A DNA stretch of 64,000 nucleotides from Actinomycetota bacterium (GTDB lineage Bacteria > Actinomycetota > Actinomycetes > Propionibacteriales > Propionibacteriaceae): positions 248,001 to 312,000 of the forward strand of contig JAIUOT010000017.1 of NCBI GenBank assembly GCA_020161015.1, written 5' to 3'. A program made the translations under genes and the position numbers. Below are positions 54,891 to 64,000 of this stretch, in pieces. How positions within the stretch are numbered: the stretch's first letter is position 1; every line of letters starts with the position of its first letter. Under the pieces are notes generated by a model that did not search any database, was not told the origin of the DNA, and saw nothing but the letters and a program-made list of their open reading frames with translations.

Positions 54891-54997
54891 GAGGGCCAGC
54901 CTCCATGTTCGAGGGCCAGCCTTCGCTATTGAGGGCCAGCCTTATCGTCGAGGGCCAGCACCCAGGGACGAGCCCTCGGCGATAGCGCTGGTCCTCG
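54891..54997. repeat. Palindromic element copy B with upstream tandem half-units
   Basis: GAGGGCCAGC occurs four times at 54891, 54911, 54931 and 54950 (periods 20, 20, 19). The last 68 bp (54930-54997) are a full copy of the element found in pyrD. Its variable pentamers ATCGT and GCGAT are complementary at four positions and differ from those of copy A, and its right arm is degenerate (AGCGCTGGTCCTCG). The two extra left half-units suggest slippage or nested insertion. Confidence 0.88.
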
Positions 54998-55080
54998 CGG
55001 TGTTGACGCCGGTGCCGTCCGGGGATCACCTCACACTCGAGCGGCCACGCACCCCGTCCCACCTCGCCCTGCGGGTCCAC

Positions 55081-55148
55081 CGAGGGCCAGCCTTGGCGGC
55101 GAGGACTCGTCCCTGGGGGCTGGCCCTCGGCGACAAGGCTGGCCCTCG
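55081..55148. repeat. Palindromic element copy C (opposite orientation)
   Basis: A 68-bp copy inverted relative to copies A and B, with perfect outer arms of 14 bp (CGAGGGCCAGCCTT at 55081-55094, AAGGCTGGCCCTCG at 55135-55148) and loop bases CCAGGGACGAG on the minus strand. A further fragment CTGGCCCTCGCGCGTGG at 55179-55195 repeats the sequence at 55139-55155 exactly, a partial fourth copy. The whole gap 54864-55215 shows only these repeats and no gene. Confidence 0.88.
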
Positions 55149-55215
55149 CGCGTGGACGCTGACACTCACACGGCGGCGCTGGCCCTCGCGCGTGGGTGCT
55201 TGGGAGAGTGCGGCC

Positions 55216-57549
55216 TCAGTTCTTGAGGCGGAAGACGTCGTAGACGCCGGGCACTCGGCGGATGGCGCCGATCAGGTGCTCCAGGTGGGTAGGCTCGGTG
55301 GTCTCGAAGGTGAATCGGAAGCGGAAGGTGTGGTCCTTCGCGGTGTTCAGGGTCGCCGACTGGATCGAGATGTGGTGCTCCCCCATCACCCGGGTGATCT
55401 CCGAAAGGATGCCGGTCCTGTCGATGCCCTCCACGTGCAGCGCCACCAGGAACGAGCTCGACGCGGTCGGCGCCCAGGCCACGTCCACCAGGCGATCGGG
55501 CTGGGAGCGCAGGCTCTGCGCGTTCGTGCAGTCGACCCGGTGGACGGAGACGCCGCTCTCCCTGGTCACGAAGCCGAGGATCTCGTCCCCGGGCACCGGA
55601 CGGCAGCAGCGCGCGAGCTTCACCCACACGTTGGGGTCGCCCTGGACCACCACGCCCGCGTCGTTCCCCGACGACATCCGGCTGCGGTGCGGACGGGTGA
55701 TGACCGAGGTGTCCTCGCCGCCGAGCTCCGCGACCTCCTCCGCGCCGCCCTCGGACGCGATCAGCCGCTGCACCACGGCCTGTGGGCTGATCGACCCTTC
55801 CCCGATCGAGGCGTACAGGGCGTTGACGTCGGCCACCCGGAAGTGCTCGGCCAGGCCGGTCATGTGCTCGACGGTGAGCAGCCGCTGCAACGGCAGGCCG
55901 GCCCGCCGCAACTGCTTGGTCAGCAGCTCCTTGCCCTGCTCGATCGACTCCTCGCGACGTTCGCGCATGAAGTACTGGCGGATCTTGCCCCGCGCCCGTG
56001 GGCTCTTCACGAAGCCGAGCCAGTCCCGGCTGGGCCCCGCGTTGGCGGCCTTCGAGGTGAGCACCTCGACCACGTCGCCGCTCGACAGCGCCGACTCCAG
56101 CGGCACGAGGCGCCCGTTCACGCGTGCGCCGATCGTCCGGTGGCCGACCTCGGTGTGGACGGCGTAGGCGAAGTCCACCGGCGTGCCGCCGGCCGGGAGG
56201 CTGATCACGTCCCCCTTGGGCGTGAAGACGAACACCTCCTCGCTCGCGATCTCGAACCGCAGGGTGTCGAGGAACTCACCGGGGTCCTCGGTCTCCCGCT
56301 GCCACTGGTTGATCTGCTGCACCCAGTTGAGCTCGGTCCCGTCGACCTTGCCCTCCTTGTACTTCCAGTGTGCGGCGACGCCGTACTCGGCCTGCCGGTG
56401 CATCTCGTGGGTGCGGATCTGGAGTTCCACCGGCTTGCCGCCCGGCCCGAGCACCGTCGTGTGCAGCGACTGGTACAGGTTGAACTTCGGCATCGCGATG
56501 TAGTCCTTGAACCGCCCCGGCAGGGGGTTCCAGCGCGCGTGCAGGGTGCCCAGCGCCGCGTAGCAGTCACGCTGGGTGTCCACCAGGATCCGCAGCCCGA
56601 CGAGGTCGTAGATGTCGGCGAAGTCCCGTCCGCGGACGACCATCTTCTGGTAGATCGAGTAGTAGTGCTTGGGACGCCCGTAGACGGTGGCCTTGATGCC
56701 GGCGTCGGCGAGGTCGGCGCGGACCTGCTCGGTGACCACCCGCAGGTAGTCCTCGCGCAGCGGCGCGCGAGCCGCCACGAGCTTCACGATCTCGTCGTAC
56801 ACCTTGGGCTGCAACGTGGCGAAGGACAGGTCCTCCAGCTCCCACTTGATCGCGTTCATACCCAGGCGGTGGGCCAGCGGGGCGAAGATCTCCAGGGTGT
56901 CGCGCGCGATCGCGGTCTGCTTGTCCTGCCGCAGGTAGCCGATCGTGCGCATGTTGTGCAGCCGGTCGGCGAGCTTGATCACCAGGACGCGGATGTCCTT
57001 GCTCATCGCCAGCACCATCTTGCGGATGGTCTCGGCCTTGGCCGACTCGCCGTAGGCGATCTTGTCGAGCTTGGTCACCCCGTCCACCATCGCGGCGATC
57101 TCTGCGCCGAAGTCCGCGGTGAGCTGCTCGACGGTGTAGGAGGTGTCCTCCACCGTGTCGTGCAGCAGCGCGGCGCAGATGGTCGGCTCGGTCATGCCGA
57201 GCTCTGCGAGGATCGTGGCGACAGCCAGCGGGTGGGTGATGTAGGCGTCCCCGCTCTTGCGCAGCTGGCCGGTGTGGTAGTGCTCCGCGGTCCGGTAGGC
57301 CCGCTCGATGAGCGCGACGTCGGCCTTGGGGTGGTGGGTGTGGACGATCCGGATCAGCGGGTCGAGCACGGCGACGGGCTGGTTGCGCTGGGCGCCGATC
57401 CGGGCGAGGACCTGCCGCATGCGCATGCGTGGCTGGTCGGTGGACGCCACGCGCGTGCGGGGTTCTCCGGGCAGGCCGTCCCCCTCGCCGTACGGTCCGT
57501 GGACGCCCTGGGACACGCCGCCTCCGCTGATGTTGAAGTGGATGCTCAC
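55216..57549 (-). CDS. rel: Bifunctional (p)ppGpp synthetase/hydrolase Rel
   Basis: 777 residues. Makes and destroys the stringent alarmone. HD hydrolase domain with [14 protein letters not shown] and [12 protein letters not shown] (about 110-200). The synthetase domain has [25 protein letters not shown] and [11 protein letters not shown] (about 310-400). Then a TGS domain ([21 protein letters not shown], about 450), zinc-finger region ([16 protein letters not shown]) and C-terminal ACT domain. Both catalytic halves look active. The GTG at 57549 overlaps the K+ channel stop as GTGA. The first 45 residues are variable. Confidence 0.95.
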   Translation of the reverse strand: MSIHFNISGGGVSQGVHGPYGEGDGLPGEPRTRVASTDQPRMRMRQVLARIGAQRNQPVAVLDPLIRIVHTHHPKADVALIERAYRTAEHYHTGQLRKSGDAYITHPLAVATILAELGMTEPTICAALLHDTVEDTSYTVEQLTADFGAEIAAMVDGVTKLDKIAYGESAKAETIRKMVLAMSKDIRVLVIKLADRLHNMRTIGYLRQDKQTAIARDTLEIFAPLAHRLGMNAIKWELEDLSFATLQPKVYDEIVKLVAARAPLREDYLRVVTEQVRADLADAGIKATVYGRPKHYYSIYQKMVVRGRDFADIYDLVGLRILVDTQRDCYAALGTLHARWNPLPGRFKDYIAMPKFNLYQSLHTTVLGPGGKPVELQIRTHEMHRQAEYGVAAHWKYKEGKVDGTELNWVQQINQWQRETEDPGEFLDTLRFEIASEEVFVFTPKGDVISLPAGGTPVDFAYAVHTEVGHRTIGARVNGRLVPLESALSSGDVVEVLTSKAANAGPSRDWLGFVKSPRARGKIRQYFMRERREESIEQGKELLTKQLRRAGLPLQRLLTVEHMTGLAEHFRVADVNALYASIGEGSISPQAVVQRLIASEGGAEEVAELGGEDTSVITRPHRSRMSSGNDAGVVVQGDPNVWVKLARCCRPVPGDEILGFVTRESGVSVHRVDCTNAQSLRSQPDRLVDVAWAPTASSSFLVALHVEGIDRTGILSEITRVMGEHHISIQSATLNTAKDHTFRFRFTFETTEPTHLEHLIGAIRRVPGVYDVFRLKN

Positions 57550-58622
57550 TCTACCCGCGGCGTGCGCGGGGCGCCGGGGGCCTTGCGGACGACGACCACC
57601 TGGTCTCCGGTGCGCAGGGTGTCCCCACCGAGCTCGTAGTAGCGCCGCAGGGTGCGGTTGCGGACGACGGCGAGCACCTTCTCCTCCCCGAGTTCGGACG
57701 GCAGCCGGCCGTCCTCCTCCCGCGTCACCTGGCGCTGGGTGATCTCCAGGCCGGAGTTGGCGGTGAGCAGGTCCTCGATCACCTCGCCGAGCTGGGGACT
57801 GAGCGAGCTCAGGCCCATCAGCCTGCCGACGGCGTCGGAGGACGTGACCACCGCGTCCGCACCCGACTGGCGGATCAGCGGGACGTTGAGCGAGTCCCGC
57901 ACCACGACCACGACGTGGGCGCCGCGGTTGAGCTGGCGCACGGTGAGGGTGGTGAGGATCGCGGTGTCGTCGCGGCCCACGGTGATGATCACCTCGCGTG
58001 CCTTGGGCAGCTCGGCCCGGTGCAGCAGCTCGCGCGCGGTCGCGTCGCCCTCGAACGCGGCCAGTCCGTGCCTGTTCGCCGCGGCGACGGCCTGGGGGTC
58101 GGTGTCGATCACCACGACGCGATCGGCCTGCGCGCCGCTCCGCAGCAGGGTGGCGATCGCGCTCTGGCCGGTCGTCCCGTAGCCGATCACGACGGTGTGG
58201 TTGCGCATGTTCCTCCTCCAGCGCGAGTCCTGCAGGGCGCGCCGCCCCTCGTTCGCGAGCACCTCCACGGTGGTGCCGACCAACAGCACCAGGAAGGCGA
58301 TGCGGATCGGCGTCACGACGAACACGTTGATCAGCCGGGCGTGCGGGAGCACCGGGGTGATGTCGCCGTAGCCGGTGGTCGTCATCGTGACCGTCGCGTA
58401 GTACAGCGCGTCGATGAACGAGACCCCGTCGTTGCCCGCGTGGTCGGCGTAGGCGTCCCGGTCGATGTAGACGATCAGGGTGAGCGCGAGCAGGAGCCCC
58501 AGCGCGAGCAGCAGCCGCTTCAGCAACTCCTTGGCCGCGCTCGAGCTGCGGCGCGGCAGCCGCACCTGCGCCGTACCCGACCCGAAGGCCGAGTTGCCTG
58601 GGCGTGGCCGCGGGATCTGCAT
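57546..58622 (-). CDS. Two-TM potassium channel with RCK (TrkA) domains
   Basis: 358 residues. Basic N-terminus, first membrane helix about 35-53, pore helix and selectivity filter [10 protein letters not shown] (81-90), second helix about 95-120. A Rossmann RCK_N domain follows, [17 protein letters not shown] (about 143), with VIDTDPQ at the nucleotide-binding strand end. An RCK_C-like domain (about 265-350) ends the protein. It is a ligand-gated K+ channel by family; the ligand is unknown. Its ATG overlaps the apt stop (ATGA) and its stop overlaps the rel start (GTGA). Confidence 0.92.
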   Translation of the reverse strand: MQIPRPRPGNSAFGSGTAQVRLPRRSSSAAKELLKRLLLALGLLLALTLIVYIDRDAYADHAGNDGVSFIDALYYATVTMTTTGYGDITPVLPHARLINVFVVTPIRIAFLVLLVGTTVEVLANEGRRALQDSRWRRNMRNHTVVIGYGTTGQSAIATLLRSGAQADRVVVIDTDPQAVAAANRHGLAAFEGDATARELLHRAELPKAREVIITVGRDDTAILTTLTVRQLNRGAHVVVVVRDSLNVPLIRQSGADAVVTSSDAVGRLMGLSSLSPQLGEVIEDLLTANSGLEITQRQVTREEDGRLPSELGEEKVLAVVRNRTLRRYYELGGDTLRTGDQVVVVRKAPGAPRTPRVE

Positions 58623-59164
58623 CAGACCGTGAGGACCGCCGAGGTGTCGCGGATGCCCACGCTCCGCAGGTGCTCCCGCCCACCGAGGAAGGTGAGCTCG
58701 AGCAGCACCGACACGTGGACGAGATCCGCGCCCAGCCTGTTGATCAGGGCAGCGGTGGCCCCGACGGTGCCGCCGGTCGCCAGCACGTCGTCGATGACGA
58801 GCACGCGGGCGCCGGGCATGATGGCGTCGGTGTGGACGGCGAGCGTCTCGTGCCCGTACTCCAGCGAGAACGTCTGGGTGTACACGTCACCGGGCAGCTT
58901 GCCGGGCTTGCGGACGGGGACGAACCCGGCACCGAGTTCGAGGGCGACGGGCCCGGCGAAGATGAACCCCCGGGCCTCCATCCCCACGACCACGTCGATG
59001 CCGGCCGGCGCGCTGGCCGCGAGTTCGGCGATCGCGGCACGGTAGCCGGCAGCGTTCGCCAGCAGCGGCGTGATGTCCTTGAACAGCACCCCGGGCTTCG
59101 GGAAGTCGGGGATGTCGCGGATCAGGGACGCGATGAGCGCCCGGTTCTCCTCGGAACTGGCCAT
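58622..59164 (-). CDS. apt: Adenine phosphoribosyltransferase
   Basis: 180 residues. Salvages adenine to AMP with [25 protein letters not shown] (about 16-36) is the adenine-site start. [14 protein letters not shown] is near residue 61, and the PRPP loop [17 protein letters not shown] is near residue 118. ATG 59164 has GGAGGAA eleven bases upstream. It follows secF by 7 bp, the usual secD-secF-apt-rel order of actinobacteria, except that the channel gene now lies between apt and rel. Confidence 0.95.
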   Translation of the reverse strand: MASSEENRALIASLIRDIPDFPKPGVLFKDITPLLANAAGYRAAIAELAASAPAGIDVVVGMEARGFIFAGPVALELGAGFVPVRKPGKLPGDVYTQTFSLEYGHETLAVHTDAIMPGARVLVIDDVLATGGTVGATAALINRLGADLVHVSVLLELTFLGGREHLRSVGIRDTSAVLTV

Positions 59165-59171
59165 CGCCGGC

Positions 59172-60350
59172 TCACTTCCTCCGCTGGTTGCGCGACTGCC
59201 GGGACGGCTGGCGTCGGGTGCCGGGGTCCACGTCCTTGGCCGACACCAGGCCCAGGGTCGACGGGTCGACCGGGGTGGCGGTGGGGTCACCGACCGCCAC
59301 CGTGACGGCCTTCGGCTTGTGCCCGTGCTTCTCCGTCGCCCGGGCCGCACGCCGTGAGAGGCGCTCGCGGTGCTCCCGCATGTCGGGATCGGCCTCGCGC
59401 ATCTGGGCCAGCAGCGGGGTGGCGATGAAGATCGAGGAGTACGCGCCCGCGACCATGCCGACGAACAGGGCGAGGCCCAGGTCCTTCAGCGGGCCGGTGC
59501 CGAGGATGAACCAGCCGGTGAACAGCAGGGCCGCGACCGGCAGGACGCCGATGATCGTGGTGTTGAGCGAGCGGACCAGCACCTGGTTCACCGCGTTGTT
59601 CGCCTGGAACGAGTACGTGTGCCGGGTGTTGGTCAGGTCGCGGGTGTTCTCGCGGATCTTGTCGAACACCACCACGGTGTCGTAGAGCGAGTAGCCCAGG
59701 ATCGTCAGCACGCCGATCATCGTCGCCGGTGTCACCGTGAAGCCCACCAGGGCGTAGACGCCGACGGTGACGATGAGGTCGTGCAGCAGGGCGAGGATGG
59801 CCGCGATGCTCATCTTGAACTCGCGGAAGTACGCCCAGATCAGGCCCATCACCAGCACGAGGAAGACGACGAGGGCGATCGCTGCCTGGGTGGTGATCTG
59901 CTGGCCCCACGACGCGCCGATCAGTGAGTAGGCGACCTCGTCCGGCTGGATCCCGGCGACCTCGGCGATGGCGCCCTTCACCGCGGTCACCTCCGCCTCC
60001 ACCAGCGGACGGGTCTGCACGCGGACGGTGTTGTCGCCGACCGTGGTCACGCTGAGGTCGTCGTTCTGCGGAAGGTTCAGTTCCTCGACCGCTGTCCGCA
60101 CGTCGTCCACCGTGGTGGCGGTGACGGCGATCGGCGCCTGGAAGTCGGCACCACCTCGGAACTCGATGCCCATGTTGAAGCCGCGGATGGAGAGCGCGAG
60201 GATCGAGATGAGCAGGAGCACCGCGGAGACGGTGTACCAGCGCCTGCGGTGGCCGATGAAGTCGTAGGAGATCTCACCGGTGTAGAGCCGGTGCGCGATG
60301 CTCGACTTCTTCGCGCCGCCCTGCTGCGGCTCGGTGATCTGGTCGCTCAT
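59172..60350 (-). CDS. secF: Protein translocase subunit SecF
   Basis: 392 residues. Proton-driven accessory subunit of the Sec translocon with SecD. First membrane helix about 37-55 (WYTVSAVLLLISILALSIRG), then the signature GIEFRGGADFQ (about 61-71), periplasmic P1 domain, and five further helices with LHDLIVTVGVYAL, ILGYSLYDTVVVFDKIREN and RSLNTTIIGVLPV, all family hallmarks. A basic cytosolic tail of about 75 residues follows. ATG 60350 overlaps the secD stop as ATGA. Confidence 0.95.
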   Translation of the reverse strand: MSDQITEPQQGGAKKSSIAHRLYTGEISYDFIGHRRRWYTVSAVLLLISILALSIRGFNMGIEFRGGADFQAPIAVTATTVDDVRTAVEELNLPQNDDLSVTTVGDNTVRVQTRPLVEAEVTAVKGAIAEVAGIQPDEVAYSLIGASWGQQITTQAAIALVVFLVLVMGLIWAYFREFKMSIAAILALLHDLIVTVGVYALVGFTVTPATMIGVLTILGYSLYDTVVVFDKIRENTRDLTNTRHTYSFQANNAVNQVLVRSLNTTIIGVLPVAALLFTGWFILGTGPLKDLGLALFVGMVAGAYSSIFIATPLLAQMREADPDMREHRERLSRRAARATEKHGHKPKAVTVAVGDPTATPVDPSTLGLVSAKDVDPGTRRQPSRQSRNQRRK

Positions 60351-62020
60351 CGCGCCTCCCCTCCTGCGACGACGGCGCCCGTGCGCCGGGAGTTGTGCAG
60401 CGGCGGGTTGCTCGCCCCCATGTGTTCGGACTCGAAGCCCGAGAACCGGTGGCCCTCGCCGAAGAACTTCGTGCGCCCCAGCAGGGTCATCATCGGCTTG
60501 GTGAAGAAGAACACCACCGCGAGGTCGATCAGCGTGGTCAGGCCCAGGGTGAACGCGAAGCCCTTCACCGCACCGATCGCGAGGACGAACAGGACGACGG
60601 CCGAGAGCAGCGACACCGAGTCGGCCACCACGATCGTCTTGCGCGACCGCACCCAACCGGTCTCGATGGCCGTACGCAGGCTGCGTCCCTCCCGCACCTC
60701 GTCGCGGATCCGTTCGAAATAGATGATGAACGAGTCCGCGGTGACACCGATAGCCACGATCGCGCCGGCGATGCCGGGCAGGTTCAGCGCGAAGCCCATG
60801 CTCGTCCCCAGCAGCACCACCAGCGCCCAGGTGAGAGCGCCCGCGACGACCAGCGACAGCGAGACCACCAGGGCGAGGCCGCGGTAGTACAGGATGCTGT
60901 AGGCGAGCACGAGGGCCAGTCCGATGAGGCCGGCGATGATGCCTGCCTGAAGCTGGTCGCCACCGAGCTTGGCCGAGACGTTGTCGACCGACGAGATCTC
61001 GAAGGACAACGGCAGCGCGCCGTAGGTCAGCACGTTGGCGAGCTCCTGCGCGCTCTTCTGCGTGAAGCTCCCGGAGATCTCGGCCTTGCCGCCGGCGATG
61101 CCCGCGGAGTACTCCGTGCCCACCGACGGAGCGGAGATCACGGTGCCGTCCAGCACGATGCCGAACTGGTTCTGGGGGGAGGCCTGGCCGGACAGGTGCG
61201 CGGTGACGGCTTGGAAGTCCGCGGCGCCCTGGCTGTTGAACTCCAGCTCGACCACCCAGGAGACCGAGTTCTGCGGGACAGCGGCGATCGCGCGGGTGAC
61301 CTGCTCACCGCGGATCAGCACCGGGCCGAGGAGGTACTTGTAGGACTTCGTCTGGTCGCAGGTGATCAGCGGCTGGTCGGTGACGTCCGGCGTCGGGCTG
61401 GGCTGGTCGCACTGGAACGCGGCGAACTCGCTGTTGTCGCGGTCACTCGGCGTCCACTTCAGCAGGTCGGCCAGCGCGGTGGTCTCCCCGGACGGCGCGG
61501 TCGGCCGCGGGCTCGGCACCGGCGTGGGCAGGCCGGGCATCGGCCGCTTGTTCGGCGTGGCGGACGGCGACGCGCTCGGCTCGGTCGTCGGCTGCGCGGA
61601 CGCCGTCGCGCTGGGCTGCGTCGCGCCGCCGGTGGACGCCTCCGCGGCGTAGACCTTGCGGAAGTACAGCTGCGCGGTCTGGCCGACCATCCGGACGAGC
61701 TCGTCACGCTGGACGTTCGGCACCGACACGACGATCTGGCGGTCGCCGGAGGTCGTCACCTCGCTCTCGCCGACGCCGATCGAGTCGACGCGCTGCTGGA
61801 TGATCGTGCGGGCCAGCTCCAGGCTCGCCGGGTCGACCGTGCCGGAACCGGTCACGTTGGACGCGGTGAGGGTGATCGTCGTACCGCCCCGCAGGTCGAG
61901 GCCCAGCTTGGGGCTCCAGACCCCGGAGAAGCCGATCATCGTGAACAGGGCCACGATGACGAGGCCGAGGATCACCAGCGTTCGGAGCGGGTGGGTGTGT
62001 TTCCTGCTTGTCGTAGCCAC
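60347..62020 (-). CDS. secD: Protein translocase subunit SecD
   Basis: 557 residues. Partner of SecF. N-terminal helix (about 12-30), then KLGLDLRGGTTITL (about 34-47), the SecD D1 motif. The external region holds a Pro/Thr/Ser/Ala-rich low-complexity insert (about 133-178). The P1 head region and then GGKAEISGSFT lead into six C-terminal helices with GITADS-type segment AIGVTADSFIIYFERIRDE (about 440). Fully intact. The GTG start lacks a clear ribosome binding site; it follows yajC by 15 bp. Confidence 0.95.
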   Translation of the reverse strand: MATTSRKHTHPLRTLVILGLVIVALFTMIGFSGVWSPKLGLDLRGGTTITLTASNVTGSGTVDPASLELARTIIQQRVDSIGVGESEVTTSGDRQIVVSVPNVQRDELVRMVGQTAQLYFRKVYAAEASTGGATQPSATASAQPTTEPSASPSATPNKRPMPGLPTPVPSPRPTAPSGETTALADLLKWTPSDRDNSEFAAFQCDQPSPTPDVTDQPLITCDQTKSYKYLLGPVLIRGEQVTRAIAAVPQNSVSWVVELEFNSQGAADFQAVTAHLSGQASPQNQFGIVLDGTVISAPSVGTEYSAGIAGGKAEISGSFTQKSAQELANVLTYGALPLSFEISSVDNVSAKLGGDQLQAGIIAGLIGLALVLAYSILYYRGLALVVSLSLVVAGALTWALVVLLGTSMGFALNLPGIAGAIVAIGVTADSFIIYFERIRDEVREGRSLRTAIETGWVRSRKTIVVADSVSLLSAVVLFVLAIGAVKGFAFTLGLTTLIDLAVVFFFTKPMMTLLGRTKFFGEGHRFSGFESEHMGASNPPLHNSRRTGAVVAGGEAR

Positions 62021-62035
62021 GTCTGCCTAGGGTGC

Positions 62036-62473
62036 TCAGTTCTTGGTCGTGCCCGGGTTGTCCCAGGTCGCGTCGGCCTTCTCCGCCCCGGCCTCTGCGG
62101 GCTCGTCGGCGGCCTCCACGGCCTCGGAGGGCTCCGCGACGGCGTCGGCGTCGGCCACCTCGGCCTCCACGGCTTCGTCGTCCGCGTCGTCGGCGTACTC
62201 GAACTCGTCGACCACGGGCTGGGTGGTGATGGCGCGCTTGTCGACGGTCATCTCCACGCCCGGGGCGATCTCCACCACGGCCTGCTTGTCACCGAGGTAC
62301 TTGACGGTGGCGATGATGCCCGAGATCAGCATCACCCGCGAGCCCGGCTCGAGGGTGCTCATCAGGCTCTGCTGCTCCTTGGCCCGCTTCTGCTGCGGCC
62401 GGATCAGCATGAAGTACAGCACGCCGCCCATCAGGACGAACAGCAGCACGGTGGTCCAAATGTCTCCGCCCAT
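62036..62473 (-). CDS. yajC: Preprotein translocase subunit YajC
   Basis: 145 residues. Small membrane partner of SecDF. One N-terminal membrane helix (TVLLFVLMGGVLYFMLI), then the conserved RPQQKRAKEQQSLMSTLEPG, MLISGIIATVKYLGDKQAVV and a strongly acidic Ala/Asp/Glu-rich tail (about 90-145). The ATG start is preceded by GAGGT. First gene of the yajC-secD-secF-apt-channel-rel run. Confidence 0.93.
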   Translation of the reverse strand: MGGDIWTTVLLFVLMGGVLYFMLIRPQQKRAKEQQSLMSTLEPGSRVMLISGIIATVKYLGDKQAVVEIAPGVEMTVDKRAITTQPVVDEFEYADDADDEAVEAEVADADAVAEPSEAVEAADEPAEAGAEKADATWDNPGTTKN

Positions 62474-62591
62474 TGGCGATTACCTCACGTTCACAGAGTC
62501 GGGGGCGGCGCTGCCGCCGAGCCCGTAGCCTAGCGCCGGTCGACCGGATTACCCATTCGACCACGCGTCGGCCGCACCGTGATCCCCCGAG

Positions 62592-63653
62592 TCACTCGCC
62601 GCTGAACAGGTCCGGCGCCGACGGGGGCGGGCCCATCGAGGCCGGCGGAGTGAGCCCGAGGTGCTCCCACGCCCTGCGGGTGGCCACGCGCCCCCGGGGC
62701 GTCCGCATCAGGAAACCCTCGCGGACCAGGAACGGCTCGGCGACCTCCTCGATCGTCTCGGTCTCCTCCGCGACGGCGAGGGCGAGCGTCGTCAGCCCGA
62801 CGGGTCCGCCGCCGAAGCCCCGGCACAGTGCGTCGAGGACGGCACGGTCGAGGCGGTCCAGGCCGAGCGGGTCCACCTCGTAGAGCTCCAGCGCGGCGGA
62901 GGCCACCGCACGCGTCAGCCGTCCGTCCGAGCGCACCTGCGCGTAGTCGCGGACGCGGCGCAGCAGGCGGTTGGCGATGCGGGGCGTGCCGCGCGAGCGG
63001 GACGCGATCTCCCCGGCGGCGTGGCGGTCCAGGTGGATGCCGAGCAGGGCTGCGGACCGGCGCAGGATCGCCTCGAGGTCGTCCGCATCGTAGAAGTCGA
63101 GTTGCGCGGTGAACCCGAAGCGGTCGCGCAGCGGACCGGGGAGCAGGCCGGCCCTGGTCGTGGCGCCGACGAGCGTGAACCGCGGGATGTCGAGCGGGAT
63201 GGCCGTCGCCCCGGGGCCCTTGCCCACCACGACGTCGACCCGGAAGTCCTCCATCGCCAGGTAGAGCATCTCCTCCGCCGGACGGGACATGCGGTGGATC
63301 TCGTCGAGGAAGAACACCTCTCCCTCGGTGAGGCCGGACAGGATCGCGGCCAGGTCGCCGGCGTGCTGGATGGCCGGGCCGGACGAGATTCGGATCGGCG
63401 CGCCCATCTCGGCGGCGATGATCAGGGCCAGGGTCGTCTTCCCCAGGCCCGGCGGGCCCGAGAGCAGGACGTGGTCGGGCGTCGTGCCGCGATGCCGGGC
63501 CGCGGCGAGGACCAGCCCGAGCTGGTCGCTGACCCGGCGCTGGCCGCCGAACTCGGCCAGCGAGGACGGGCGCAGCGCCGACTCGGCGGCCTGCTCGTCG
63601 CTGTGGACGTGCGGGTCGAGCGGATCCGTCTCAGGCGTCGGCACGTCGGACAC
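62592..63653 (-). CDS. ruvB: Holliday junction branch migration ATPase RuvB
   Basis: 353 residues. The motor of RuvAB. It begins with the conserved [19 protein letters not shown], then Walker [18 protein letters not shown] (about 65), Walker [19 protein letters not shown] (about 114), the GATTRAGLL sensor loop and the winged-helix C-terminus with [24 protein letters not shown]. The GTG start lies 18 bp after ruvA. The 118 bp to yajC show no feature. Confidence 0.96.
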   Translation of the reverse strand: MSDVPTPETDPLDPHVHSDEQAAESALRPSSLAEFGGQRRVSDQLGLVLAAARHRGTTPDHVLLSGPPGLGKTTLALIIAAEMGAPIRISSGPAIQHAGDLAAILSGLTEGEVFFLDEIHRMSRPAEEMLYLAMEDFRVDVVVGKGPGATAIPLDIPRFTLVGATTRAGLLPGPLRDRFGFTAQLDFYDADDLEAILRRSAALLGIHLDRHAAGEIASRSRGTPRIANRLLRRVRDYAQVRSDGRLTRAVASAALELYEVDPLGLDRLDRAVLDALCRGFGGGPVGLTTLALAVAEETETIEEVAEPFLVREGFLMRTPRGRVATRRAWEHLGLTPPASMGPPPSAPDLFSGE

Positions 63654-63671
63654 TCTGCCAGACCGTCCGGC

Positions 63672-64000
63672 TCACTTGGCCAGGCTGCGCAGTGCGGCGC
63701 GCAGCAGCTGGGCGACGGGAGTCTGGGGGTTCTCCTCGGCGAGCGCGGCAACGCGGTCGCACGCCGCCTCCGCGTCGCGAGTGGAGTAGCCGAGGCCCTC
63801 CAGGCCGGCCCGCACCTGGTCGCGCCAGGCCCCTGCGCCGGCCGAGAGCGCGGCGCCGGCGGGTGTCGTCCCTGCCAGCACAGCGACCTTGTCCTTCAGT
63901 TCGAGCACCAGGCGCTGGGCGCCCTTCGCGCCGATTCCCGGCACGCGGGTGAGGGCGGCCACGTTGGAGCCGGCCACCGCCGCGCGGAACTCGTCCGGGG
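63672..64000 (-). CDS. ruvA: Holliday junction DNA helicase RuvA, C-terminal part
   Basis: The gene runs off the right edge; about 109 C-terminal residues are visible. RVPGIGAKGAQRLVLELKDK is the second helix-hairpin-helix of domain II. A flexible Ala/Gly-rich linker follows, then domain III (VRAGLEGLGYSTRDAEAACDRV to LLRAALRSLAK), which contacts RuvB. It lies directly upstream of ruvB in the standard ruvAB order. Confidence 0.93.
   Translation of the reverse strand, partial: PDEFRAAVAGSNVAALTRVPGIGAKGAQRLVLELKDKVAVLAGTTPAGAALSAGAGAWRDQVRAGLEGLGYSTRDAEAACDRVAALAEENPQTPVAQLLRAALRSLAK

Noticed and set aside
55216-58683. A continuous 1155-codon frame spanning rel and the K+ channel gene
   Set aside because: The upstream 378 codons are an out-of-frame reading of the channel gene. 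Rel has a supported GTG start at 57549 that overlaps the channel stop.

Overview
The window is a 64-kb piece of a very GC-rich actinobacterial chromosome (Actinomycetota). The evidence is the mIHF nucleoid protein beside gmk and rpoZ, a Pup/Dop/ARC cluster, the order carA-carB-pyrD-pyrF-mihF-gmk-rpoZ-coaBC-metK-priA, a PriA without helicase motifs, and many GTG starts with 4-nt start/stop overlaps. The style fits Propionibacteriales, but that is an inference from gene order. No prophage, complete insertion sequence, CRISPR array or rRNA was seen.

Layout. 1-6.05 kb: a lipoprotein metallopeptidase, tRNA-Pro(GGG), a CoA-binding protein, two membrane proteins (one GT87-like) and der. 6-17 kb, minus strand: one almost gapless run metH - SBP lipoprotein - trmI - arc - dop - pup - tyrA - cmk. 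It holds the 58-residue Pup gene, but no 20S proteasome genes and no pafA. 17-24.5 kb: PAC2 protein, YrdB, rpe, rsmB, fmt, a nitrilase-fold hydrolase, priA and a VOC protein. 24.5-34.8 kb: metK, coaBC, rpoZ, gmk, mihF, then pyrF, pyrD, carB and carA (pyrimidine synthesis). 34.9-44.4 kb: nusB, efp, a PaiB-like protein, aroB, an aberrant aroK, aroC, mltG, ruvX, alaS and two small membrane proteins. 44.5-49.6 kb: two MFS exporters, rarA and a PadR regulator. 49.6-55.2 kb: aspS, hisS, an MBL-fold hydrolase, a DUF349 protein and a repeat-filled intergenic region. 55.2-64 kb: rel, a K+ channel, apt, secF, secD, yajC, ruvB and the 3' part of ruvA.

Most genes are housekeeping: translation, nucleotide and aromatic synthesis, methionine/SAM cycle, protein export, recombination and stringent response. 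The unusual content is: (1) a 68-bp palindromic element with three full copies, one lying in frame inside pyrD; (2) a pupylation operon whose ARC lacks the proteasome-docking tail; (3) an AroK with threonine in place of the Walker A lysine; (4) a recurrent leaderless promoter layout in which a TANNNT box lies 6-7 nt before the start codon, and in three cases the TAG stop of the upstream gene forms the start of that box; (5) a PadR promoter with a 12-bp perfect palindrome at its predicted start site.
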